A DNA stretch of 64,000 nucleotides from Pectinatus haikarae (lineage in GTDB: Bacteria; Bacillota; Negativicutes; Selenomonadales; Selenomonadaceae). The notes beneath the pieces are model-generated. The model worked only from the letters and a program-made list of their open reading frames with translations. It was not told the DNA's origin and made no database searches. The stretch covers positions 100,105 to 164,104 of the forward strand of contig NZ_WIQM01000001.1 in the NCBI RefSeq assembly GCF_015732185.1, in the 5' to 3' direction. Shown here one piece after another: positions 43,324 to 51,761 of the stretch. Made by a program: the position numbers and the translations under genes. Position 1 is the stretch's first letter; every line of letters begins with the position of its first letter.

Positions 43324-43653
43324 TCACCTCCAAAAATGCTGTAATAATATACCGACAATGCTTATAAAAGCAGCAGTAAGCCCACTGACTATACGTGCTG
43401 TACGATTGATACTGCCAATTTTATCATCAATAACATTGCCCAGATCGGTTTTAAGTTCTTTTCGCGAGTTTTCCATGTCATCAAGCCGATGATGCGCTGA
43501 CTTTGCTGACAGTAGAGCTTCTTTTGCTATGTCATTAGCGTTGTTTATCCTTAACTGACATGGGATGCATGATTCATTAAGCATCTTTAATTGAGCTTCT
43601 ATACTTGACAGCCTGCTTACTGTCTCTTTTTGAAATTCAGTATTGTCTTCCAA
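43324..43653 (-). CDS. XhlA-like holin-associated protein
   Basis: A 109-residue protein of the hemolysin-XhlA type. The long helical N-terminal part (about 1-75; VSRLSSIEAQLKMLNE, EALLSAKSAHHRLDDMENSRK) precedes one C-terminal membrane helix (IVSGLTAAFISIVGILLQHFW). In the Bacillus phage PBSX, XhlA works with holin XhlB to release endolysin. The gene stands at the start of the lysis region, after the tail fibre genes. Confidence 0.7.
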   Translation of the reverse strand: MEDNTEFQKETVSRLSSIEAQLKMLNESCIPCQLRINNANDIAKEALLSAKSAHHRLDDMENSRKELKTDLGNVIDDKIGSINRTARIVSGLTAAFISIVGILLQHFWR

Positions 43654-43719
43654 AAATAATCACCACCTTATCACGATTTATCGGCTTGATAGCTTGTCAC
43701 AGCAGTTAGATTACAAGCT

Positions 43720-44472
43720 TCAGTTGCTATTCCATACTGACTGATAATTAGCACTACACCCAGTACCATAAGTATTAACAGCATCTGACCATGATATCGT
43801 TATTGTAAGTGGATTTGGATCGGATGTATGTTTTGATAAATCTGCATTACCAATCGATACGAATGTTTCTCTATAGACGTCAACACCAATTTTGCGTTGT
43901 GTGCTTACCCTAATTAAATATTGATTACCAGAAGTAACGGCTACATTTCTTGAACCACTCCATGCATTACTATAAACCGCTAATACATTAACATGTGCAG
44001 GTACAATAAATTGCCCAGAAGCTGTTTGATTACTTGCATATGTCACACTGCCTGCAACAACTAATGTAGCCCCACTCGTTGCATATGCTGTTATATCTCC
44101 TGTAACATTCCCAGATGATACATTGACGCCGCCTGCTGTATAGCCGTTGTTGCCAATGATAGAAACGCTGAAAGCATCACCATATCTGGCAGTAAATGAT
44201 GATGTATAGCTGGTACCATTGCATATTACTGTAATTGTCTGGTTCGCAGATTGAGAAATAGTAACGTTAAAAGTCTGACGAATAGCAATATATTTCTTAG
44301 TCGTTCCACCGTCCCTGCTTACCCAAAGCTTCGTAGTATACGAAGCTTCATATGCTGGCAGTAATAATGCATATGCCCCATCTACAGTGAGATAATCATA
44401 ACCAGATCGTTTAGAATTGACCAATTCCATAGTGTTTTTTATACCATTAAAAATATAGTACAAGTCACTCAT
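43720..44472 (-). CDS. Putative tail fibre tip or receptor-binding protein
   Basis: A 250-residue protein, Ser/Thr/Gly/Asn-rich and beta-forming throughout. The N-terminus is YYIFNGIKNTMELVNSKRSG. The middle (about 75-135; YNVTISQSANQTITVICNG-like, VSIIGNNGYTAGGVNVSSGNV) resembles the small Ig-like repeats of surface proteins. The C-terminal part has no recognised domain. Its stop-codon-overlapping start directly after the 317-residue fibre gene suggests a joint fibre complex. Assignment rests on position and composition. Confidence 0.5.
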   Translation of the reverse strand: MSDLYYIFNGIKNTMELVNSKRSGYDYLTVDGAYALLLPAYEASYTTKLWVSRDGGTTKKYIAIRQTFNVTISQSANQTITVICNGTSYTSSFTARYGDAFSVSIIGNNGYTAGGVNVSSGNVTGDITAYATSGATLVVAGSVTYASNQTASGQFIVPAHVNVLAVYSNAWSGSRNVAVTSGNQYLIRVSTQRKIGVDVYRETFVSIGNADLSKHTSDPNPLTITISWSDAVNTYGTGCSANYQSVWNSN

Positions 44473-45425
44473 TAACTATCAACTCCTATGGTCACACTGC
44501 CAAATGTAAGAGTATTACCAGAAACTACTTTATTTATCGCATCAGTTACAAAAGCCGTTGTAGCTATCTGTGTTGTATTATCCCCCGAGGCCGCTGTGGG
44601 TGCCTTAGGCGTACCTGTTAATGTTGGTGATGTCAAAGGTGCATAGGTATCAATAATGACATTACCGCTGGCATCTTGTGTAGCCTTTGTTGCCGCAACA
44701 GCATTAGCAGCATTAGCTACTGTGCCATCTGTAGTAGCCAGCGTCTTAGTAGCTGTGCCATTGCTCCACGTAGGATTAACGCTAGAATTAAGTATCGTAG
44801 GATAGGCAGTAGAACCAAGGATACTATTATTGTTGGCATCACGCAATACCAAATTATACGCTGTACCTGCTTTGTCTACGCCATTTATCTGTATATTATT
44901 TGCCAAATTTAGGGCACCGGATATAGCACCACCGCTGTTTAGCACACACCCAGTTACTGCAATGGTCAATTTGTCGTTTGTAGTATCAGCAACGATATTT
45001 ATATTTGCACCCGCAACAACCGTCAAAGTGTCTTGCTTGGAATCCGCTTGAATTGTGTTACTGCCAACTGCGACATTTGCAAATGTGTTTTGATTTACCT
45101 CCGCGCCTGAGGCAATGCCATCCAACTTAGTTTTATCTGCGGCAGACTCAAAGCCATCTGTATTTACCGTGGCAGCCGCATGTACATGGCCCACCATAGC
45201 AAATTCACTGGCATGATGTCCATCCACCATGTCGGCGTTGAGATTTACGCAAACTGTACCATTTGAAACAGGTATCTGTCCTGTGTTGTTACTAGGTATA
45301 AGCCCTGCTGCGCCTTTTGCATCAACAATTTGCCCAGTACGTAGCTGCTCCTGATTTGCCCTGATTTCTGCAGGTGCAGCGCTGATATATTCGGTGTCAG
45401 CAGGATTATCGCCATTATATGACAT
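44472..45425 (-). CDS. Tail fibre protein
   Basis: A 317-residue fibre. NADMVDGHHASEFAMVGHVH is the 'DxVDGxHA' motif widely repeated in phage fibres. NTDGFESAADKTKLDGIASGAEVNQN is a common fibre coiled segment, and YAPLTSPTLTGTPKAPTAAS with TTQIATTAFVTDAIN is the lambda Stf-type repeat. Its N-terminus (TEYISAAPAEIRANQEQL) should attach to the tip protein encoded just upstream. No chaperone domain is seen. Confidence 0.82.
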   Translation of the reverse strand: MSYNGDNPADTEYISAAPAEIRANQEQLRTGQIVDAKGAAGLIPSNNTGQIPVSNGTVCVNLNADMVDGHHASEFAMVGHVHAAATVNTDGFESAADKTKLDGIASGAEVNQNTFANVAVGSNTIQADSKQDTLTVVAGANINIVADTTNDKLTIAVTGCVLNSGGAISGALNLANNIQINGVDKAGTAYNLVLRDANNNSILGSTAYPTILNSSVNPTWSNGTATKTLATTDGTVANAANAVAATKATQDASGNVIIDTYAPLTSPTLTGTPKAPTAASGDNTTQIATTAFVTDAINKVVSGNTLTFGSVTIGVDS

Positions 45426-45438
45426 TTATACCATCTCC

Positions 45439-48400
45439 TTAGTAGCCGCCAATTTGCAGACATACACTGCCCGCAACAACAGCATCGTTATTAGTTTTAT
45501 CTACAATTTGTCCTGTGCATTGAGCCTTATCCACGCTTAGTAATTCAAACTGCAGGCCAGAACCTATCACAGTACCTATAATTGTAGGATTAGTGTAAAA
45601 CGTGTGCCCGTAGGATATCGTGTTTATTGCGGCAGACAAAGATACAGTTTTGCGTATATCGGTATCTGGCACATCAATAGACACCATAAATTGATTTACT
45701 TCCGGTGTTTTAGTAGTATCAGTAGTCGCAATGTCTATACGAAATTGGATATATCGAAAAGTACGTTGAATAGGCTTGAAAACTTCCCAGTCCATCCAAG
45801 TAGTATTGTCCTGTGAAGTCCGAATGTACAATGCCGCCAAACCGCCTTTGAGTGCGGCAGAGCTTGTGAACAGCGTAGTCACATTTGCAGTTATGACACT
45901 GTCTACGTCAATTACTGCCGAGAGATAAGTGCCGGATGCAAAATAATTACCGCTAGTATCCTTTGCTAATTTCAGCACCGACGCACCACCAATATCACTG
46001 AATTTCGTCGTAGGATAGTCACTGAATCTACCGCCGAGTGTCTGGAAGTTCAAGACAGATACACCGAATGCAGTGTTGCTGTGAGTACCGCTTGCCAGTG
46101 CTATTTCATCGTAAGTTTCAATGACATTCCGAGAAGAAATGCTTAACACAGTAACCGAGGCACTAGCTGCGTTGATACTGTACTTACCACTGCTGTTTAT
46201 TGCCTTTACAAAGTACCTATAAGTTCTTGTATTATCTATATCAACTGTGTAATTAGCATTGGTAATTCCTGTTGCAACTGTGCTGCCTTGGTCAAACGAA
46301 TATCCTTCATGGACTTCATAGCCTGTAACATCAGCATCGCTGCTTTTATTCCAATAAAGTTCCACGGTATCACCATTCTGAAACGCCATAAAGCCAGTAA
46401 CGTCCGAAGGTTCAACCTGCACATTCACTGAAATTGACAATTCGTCTGAGTAATATCCAGCATTATTCACAGCTTTTATCATTACTTTGTAATTGCCGCT
46501 GGCGGCCAATGTATACGTAGAGTAAAGTTCACGGGTAAATGGTAGGCTTTCTCCGCTATTCCAATCGGAACCAATCTTGACTTGATATCCGCTAAGGTCG
46601 CCATCGTCAACTTCGCCCCATTGGATATTGAGAATACTTCTGTCATCAGCGTTCTGCGTAGCTTGCAACGATAAAACCGCAGTAGGTCTAAGGTCGTAAT
46701 TACCACTAACTGATGCTGCATACTGTGATTCATTACCCGCGATAGTCACAGCTTTAATCAGCCATGTATGTGATAATTCATCAGTTAACTCTACGTCATA
46801 AAGAGTCGTGGAGACACGTGGAGAAAGTATCGTACCAGTATCCCAAGATACACCTGACTTTATCACATAGTAAGCAATGTCAACTTCTGATGGTGCATCC
46901 CAAGTAAGGCGCACTATCGTTTTATCAGTGCTGCTTTGTGTAGCTTTAAAGTTTGTGACATCAAATGGCTGTATGGAAACATCAACGATATCTATGCTTG
47001 CTATTGTGCTGACATACCCGGCGACTGTCACGGCTTGCACCATGTAATGAAAAGTGCCATTACCCGGAAGTGCAGTTTCCAGCGTGATTTCCTTGGTCTG
47101 CGCAACAAGTGCGCCGTTACTCCAAACGCCACCGTATTTAACAACGTAATATGAAATATCGCTGCCCGACGATGCAGTCCACGACAATATAGCTTTAGAT
47201 TTATCCTGCGTAGACTGGACTATTGCAAGGTTCGTTACGACATCTGGTTCAAGTGTTATCTGTTCTGTGAGATTTGTAGGAGTAACAGAATAAAATCCCT
47301 CAGCATTCACTGCCTTTGCCCAGAATGTATAGTGTCCAGAACTTGGCAACGTATACCGTACAGTCGTAGCCTTGGTCTTGGTAACGATGACTGTTCCTGT
47401 GTCCCAAGTATCGCCCATGCGTATTTCGTAGTAGCTAAGGTCTATTTCGGTATTGGCGTTCCAAGTGAACACTGCAATACTGCGATCTGCATCGGATTGT
47501 GCAAAGGAAAACCCTGCTACATCTGCGGGTTCACAAGTTATCGTGACCGTTTGTATATCAGGGTTTGTTGATTCATTTCCGCTATTATCTACCGCTACCA
47601 CTCCAAAAGTATATGAGCCAGTTGAAGATGCGGTATAAATATAAGTTGAGTCTGTTAAAATATTTGAAACAAGGATATTATTTACATAGACACGATATCC
47701 TTTAAGATCTATATCGGTATTAGCTGCCCATGTTAATTTAACCTGAGTAGCATTTGATAGAACCTGTATAACCATAAGTCCAGTAACGTCGTTAGGTGGG
47801 ATATCCTGTCCAACATCAGCGGTAATTGTAACTCCACTTGACTGAGACAAATTAGTAATAGTTTTTATTTTTAAGTAATAAATGGTATCTGGAAGTGTAT
47901 CAAAATCAATTGAAAATGCGCTTACCTCTGCAATCATATTAAAATTCACGTTATCAGTTGATGCATAAACGAGAAACTTGCTTGCGTATGCGCCTGATGG
48001 AAGTTCCCACGAGGCATATAAATGAGCATGTTTTGTACCATCTGATGCCAGCCAATGTACTTGCCTTGCTGATATATTAATAACATTCTGTGCCTGATTA
48101 GCTTGTGCAGTAGAATAGTTCTGCGGTGGTACTGTATAGTTCTGGCTAAAGACATTCGCATTGTATTCCAAAGCTGTAATTTGGCGTTCAAATTCGCCAT
48201 TATTGCTTCTGGTGATAGCTTTAATTGTAAACCATTTGGAACCTATGTTTACTTTAGCGATATCGCATATGTCTCCTATTGATGGTGCATCAGTCCCAAG
48301 ACTAGCTAAAACGGCTTGAACGCCGTCTGACAAAATAGTAATTGATGATACCTCAACAGTATATAAGGAATCAGTATCTGACGCTCTATACTGAAATTGA

Positions 48401-50394
48401 TAAGCTGCTGCACTATCATAATTATCAAAAATGCCATTCATTGTAATAGTATTTCCATTGACGGCCGTAATGCGCCCACTACAGGCCCATTCAGGCACAT
48501 CATGTGAGAGTGCAACAACATCGCCAACATTACAGGCTATTGCATCAATTGAGGCATTAAATACACAAGTACGTACAAGCCATTTATTACAGTACAGTTG
48601 GTACTTGCCATAAGCATAAGCTTGTTCATAGCTTGTTATGCCATCCATCGTAATTGATGTTACTGTATTATATTGATCTGCTTCATCATAATCATCTGAG
48701 TAGACAGTTGTAGTATCACGTTCATAGTTTTTATCTTTATTAGTAAAAGTTATTTCAACGGCATTTGCTCTATCCGATGTCTGCAAAAATTCTTCCTGGA
48801 AACTTCCCTGTATAATGTTCCCCATTGTAAACATCTGAACAGGCGTATCCACAACATCGTCAAATGTGCAACCATATTTGACTCCGAACAATTGCACTCT
48901 GCCATAACCTACACAGGCAATATTTTTATTTATGACGGTCAACATCTCATCAGCTGTATTGACTTCAATATTCACATGTAGATTTTTTGCTGTACATGAT
49001 GCCGCCCATGCAGCAAACTTATCGTACATCATGAGTTCTGCCGGCGCACCATCTATGACAACCGCACTACCGTCACCATATAAATCCACTGCCCTGTGCA
49101 CGGCATCATATGACGCCCATGCGGGATTAGTAGCATCTTGTTGTTCATAAACAGCTTTATCAGGATTATAGACTAATACTGTTGAACGTGTCTTTAAAAA
49201 GGTAACAGCTGGTGATCCGGACAGCTGATCTGTGGCGAGGACCTTAATTCCAATAAGTCCGATCCCCGGATAACAAAAGTCATCATAAGTTATTCCTGAA
49301 ACCGCTGTCCACCAGATTCGAGTTTGTGCTCTGGTGGACCCTATATCAGCACCACGCCCTGTGCAAATAACGCGCACAGTATAAGTACCGGCCGCTATAC
49401 CGTCTACCCTATACTGTTTACGCACTGCGCTTGTCTGCGCTGCTGATATGCTTTCATTAACAAATGTTATCCAATTGTTACTGCCTGTAATACAATAATC
49501 AGCCTTTATTGATACCCATTCTGTACCTAAACTGCCATTATCATTTGCGTAATACAAACCATTTGAGCATTCCACCTGAATCATTAAGCCTTGATTAGCG
49601 TTACCGTCAATATTATATTGTCTATAAGAATCAGTTAATAATTCCTGATCTAATGCCAATGTCGAAACAGTATCATTAAAATTAGCTATTGCAGATTGGT
49701 TAAAAGTACCGTTTCTTATGTCATAGCTGGTATCTTTATAATAACCAATCGGATTACTGTTCATTTCTATATCACTAAAGTTTAACGGCCCTTCGCCAGC
49801 AGATATGAGCCAGTATAAATACTGATTGTCATTACTGATTGTGATAAATTTACTAAGCGTTTGCCCACCGGATTTTACAGTACCATAGGTAAGCGGGATA
49901 GGGTTACCCTGTCCACTGGTAGTAGTAATTCCATCCCAGCTATAAGTAGGATTCGATGCGCTTTCCTTTTTTGCCGTGCCAAAAGCATGATTAATAAGTG
50001 TGCCACCTAAATACATAACTCCAGCAGCAACAGCATACCCACCAATAGCCGCCCAGCCTGTTGCCTGTGATAATGCGGATACACCTGCAAACCCTGCACC
50101 TAATGACATGGCAGCCACCGATAAAGCAATTGTAGCTACAACAAGTAGTGGATTTTTACCGCCACCTTTACCAATAGACGGGGACATAACAATAAAGTCA
50201 CCATCATTTATTTTATTATCAGGATTTACTAATTTCCCTTTAACGGCAAATATCATATTATCGGCATCTATATTATCAAAAAGGTATGGCTTTGTATAAT
50301 CAAGCAGTGTTTTATCAGGCTTATATTTAATTTTATGTATTTCGCGCCCTTTATAAGGCGCAAAAGGATTTTTTACTACGATGATTGTTATCAT
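45439..50394 (-). CDS. gpI-gpJ fusion: central tail tip/host-specificity protein with FN3 array
   Basis: A 1,651-residue tip protein. Residues 1 to about 75 look like a beta-grasp (ubiquitin-like) domain ending in GKGGGKN, and a hydrophobic stretch (about 80-125; LLVVATIALSVAAMSLGAGF) follows. Together these are the build of lambda gpI, for which no separate gene is present. The rest is gpJ-like: VPLTYGTVKSGGQ-type (IPLTYGTVKSGGQTL), hub domains to about 780, then a FN3-like segment and six FN3-type repeats at about residues 866-1412 (each 90-95 residues, sharing DVTGF, a central W and a W-x-x-G segment). The last 200 residues carry the contact domain. gpJ binds the host receptor and starts the central fibre. 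Confidence 0.85.
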   Translation of the reverse strand: MITIIVVKNPFAPYKGREIHKIKYKPDKTLLDYTKPYLFDNIDADNMIFAVKGKLVNPDNKINDGDFIVMSPSIGKGGGKNPLLVVATIALSVAAMSLGAGFAGVSALSQATGWAAIGGYAVAAGVMYLGGTLINHAFGTAKKESASNPTYSWDGITTTSGQGNPIPLTYGTVKSGGQTLSKFITISNDNQYLYWLISAGEGPLNFSDIEMNSNPIGYYKDTSYDIRNGTFNQSAIANFNDTVSTLALDQELLTDSYRQYNIDGNANQGLMIQVECSNGLYYANDNGSLGTEWVSIKADYCITGSNNWITFVNESISAAQTSAVRKQYRVDGIAAGTYTVRVICTGRGADIGSTRAQTRIWWTAVSGITYDDFCYPGIGLIGIKVLATDQLSGSPAVTFLKTRSTVLVYNPDKAVYEQQDATNPAWASYDAVHRAVDLYGDGSAVVIDGAPAELMMYDKFAAWAASCTAKNLHVNIEVNTADEMLTVINKNIACVGYGRVQLFGVKYGCTFDDVVDTPVQMFTMGNIIQGSFQEEFLQTSDRANAVEITFTNKDKNYERDTTTVYSDDYDEADQYNTVTSITMDGITSYEQAYAYGKYQLYCNKWLVRTCVFNASIDAIACNVGDVVALSHDVPEWACSGRITAVNGNTITMNGIFDNYDSAAAYQFQYRASDTDSLYTVEVSSITILSDGVQAVLASLGTDAPSIGDICDIAKVNIGSKWFTIKAITRSNNGEFERQITALEYNANVFSQNYTVPPQNYSTAQANQAQNVINISARQVHWLASDGTKHAHLYASWELPSGAYASKFLVYASTDNVNFNMIAEVSAFSIDFDTLPDTIYYLKIKTITNLSQSSGVTITADVGQDIPPNDVTGLMVIQVLSNATQVKLTWAANTDIDLKGYRVYVNNILVSNILTDSTYIYTASSTGSYTFGVVAVDNSGNESTNPDIQTVTITCEPADVAGFSFAQSDADRSIAVFTWNANTEIDLSYYEIRMGDTWDTGTVIVTKTKATTVRYTLPSSGHYTFWAKAVNAEGFYSVTPTNLTEQITLEPDVVTNLAIVQSTQDKSKAILSWTASSGSDISYYVVKYGGVWSNGALVAQTKEITLETALPGNGTFHYMVQAVTVAGYVSTIASIDIVDVSIQPFDVTNFKATQSSTDKTIVRLTWDAPSEVDIAYYVIKSGVSWDTGTILSPRVSTTLYDVELTDELSHTWLIKAVTIAGNESQYAASVSGNYDLRPTAVLSLQATQNADDRSILNIQWGEVDDGDLSGYQVKIGSDWNSGESLPFTRELYSTYTLAASGNYKVMIKAVNNAGYYSDELSISVNVQVEPSDVTGFMAFQNGDTVELYWNKSSDADVTGYEVHEGYSFDQGSTVATGITNANYTVDIDNTRTYRYFVKAINSSGKYSINAASASVTVLSISSRNVIETYDEIALASGTHSNTAFGVSVLNFQTLGGRFSDYPTTKFSDIGGASVLKLAKDTSGNYFASGTYLSAVIDVDSVITANVTTLFTSSAALKGGLAALYIRTSQDNTTWMDWEVFKPIQRTFRYIQFRIDIATTDTTKTPEVNQFMVSIDVPDTDIRKTVSLSAAINTISYGHTFYTNPTIIGTVIGSGLQFELLSVDKAQCTGQIVDKTNNDAVVAGSVCLQIGGY

Positions 50395-50798
50395 AATTGG
50401 CCCTTATAAATAAAAAAGCCAGCAATCACATGTCGCCATGCTATGCTGTGTATGTTTTCTATACAAACTCCTGTCTTTTCCCTGATATGAATAAATCGTG
50501 AATTGCCTATATAAACCCCGGTATGATTGACAATAGGCGACGGTACGCCAAACCTTATTGCCAATAAAGCAGGTACCGGATAAGGAGGCTTAACCTCTCG
50601 CCATACACTTGAATCCATTTGCCCATGAATAATGTTGCTGATTTTATCGCTATCATCATAATCAGCGAAAAATTCCGGAAGCTTAATTCCAAACCTTCCA
50701 TAAACTTCCATTGCAAGACCATAGCAGTCAACTCCGGTTTTTATATCCCTGCCATTATTTTTAAATGGCACTCCGATTAAATCGTCATATTTTATCAT
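50391..50798 (-). CDS. gpK-like NlpC/P60 tail peptidase
   Basis: A 135-residue NlpC/P60 cysteine peptidase. The catalytic Cys is C25 in TGVDCYGLAMEVY and the His is H92 in IVNHTGVYIGN, with RFIHIREKTGV after it. Lambda gpK carries a second JAMM domain at its N-terminus; that domain is missing here, so this is the short form. Its stop overlaps the start of the tip protein gene by four bases. It helps penetrate the peptidoglycan or assembles with the tip. Confidence 0.85.
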   Translation of the reverse strand: MIKYDDLIGVPFKNNGRDIKTGVDCYGLAMEVYGRFGIKLPEFFADYDDSDKISNIIHGQMDSSVWREVKPPYPVPALLAIRFGVPSPIVNHTGVYIGNSRFIHIREKTGVCIENIHSIAWRHVIAGFFIYKGQL

Positions 50799-51409
50799 AC
50801 ATATACACCTTCCTGATCAATACCAGGGAAACCGCCAAAGCGTGTGCTGTTTCCATTTGCCCTGCAACCAGATAATGTATGATTACAGGAAGTAGCGCTT
50901 GATGTACAACCGCAACGAGCGTCTTTGTACTGAAACCTACAGCCATTTTTTAAATACCTTCCAATGGGGCGTCTTGAATCCGGTGAATAAGATGGGCCAA
51001 CAGTGAGTGTCACAAAATTTTGGTCTACGTCGCATTTTGTAACTTCGTATTTTTCTTCAATTTCTGGTGTATTGCTATTAAGATTTTTACTATTTACAAC
51101 ACGCAGAATTACCGTACCACCATTAGCACCATTTGATTCTTCAATATAATAAGTAAGTGCGCGACTTGTATTGTCTACCTTAATAGCAAAAGACGGGTAG
51201 GAACCTGTCGAATCTTCCTTGCATTCTTCTATTTCGAGAGGAAACGCTTGCCATAATTGACCATTCCATGTGATATCTTCGGTGTTATAGCAAACTCTGA
51301 TAGGGTCTACGCCACTTATCGGCACCTGCAATTCTAAAAGTATAAGCATAACGGAATCAGTAGACATTTTGTTTTTTTCTTTTTTTGCAATTGAAGATAA
51401 TGCTAGCAT
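50795..51409 (-). CDS. gpL-like minor tail protein (iron-sulfur)
   Basis: A 204-residue protein matching lambda gpL. The N-terminal domain (about 20-130; VPISGVDPIRVCYNTEDITWNGQ, FPLEIEE) is beta-rich. The C-terminal Cys array reads NGCRFQYKDARCGCTSS, CNHTLSGCRANGNSTRFGGFPGI. In lambda the C-terminal domain of gpL holds a 4Fe-4S cluster, and the arrangement here is the same, with an extra Cys or two. Order M-L-K-J is conserved. Confidence 0.87.
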   Translation of the reverse strand: MLALSSIAKKEKNKMSTDSVMLILLELQVPISGVDPIRVCYNTEDITWNGQLWQAFPLEIEECKEDSTGSYPSFAIKVDNTSRALTYYIEESNGANGGTVILRVVNSKNLNSNTPEIEEKYEVTKCDVDQNFVTLTVGPSYSPDSRRPIGRYLKNGCRFQYKDARCGCTSSATSCNHTLSGCRANGNSTRFGGFPGIDQEGVYV

Positions 51410-51410
51410 A

Positions 51411-51761
51411 TTATGCCTCCGTTAATGTAATAGAACCTGTCAGGGTATTAACATCCTTTGTCTCGAATTCTTCCTTTGCCGTATACCTTACGGTATAAGT
51501 TGTGTTATCCAAAGGACATATCCACTCAAATGTTAACGCTGAAAAATAAACCGTATTCCGTAAGAAATCTGATAAAATAAGATAATCACTTTTGGTGATA
51601 GCATCCCACTTCAATTTCCATGATAGCCGGCTTTTAGTAAATTTACGGCGCCCGACCTGTGAACCGTCATCCATTTTTGTTAAAAGGCTTGTATCTTCGG
51701 GGTCTATAGTAGTTCCATAGGATGGTTTTATAATGTCCGGAAATGCAATTGCATCACTCAT
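51411..51761 (-). CDS. gpM-like minor tail protein
   Basis: A 116-residue beta protein (GTTIDPEDTSLLTKMDDGSQVGRRKFTKSRLSWKLKWDAI and the C-terminal YTVRYTAKEEFETKD). It fits lambda gpM/distal-tail-like proteins, which cap the tube end. It overlaps the tape-measure stop by four bases. Assigned by gene order plus the gpM-like strand pattern. Confidence 0.75.
   Translation of the reverse strand: MSDAIAFPDIIKPSYGTTIDPEDTSLLTKMDDGSQVGRRKFTKSRLSWKLKWDAITKSDYLILSDFLRNTVYFSALTFEWICPLDNTTYTVRYTAKEEFETKDVNTLTGSITLTEA

Noticed and set aside
46160..47800. CRISPR-like or satellite repeat in the tip protein gene
   Set aside because: The periodicity of about 280 bases comes from FN3-type protein repeats with diverged DNA; there are no short identical repeats or spacers.
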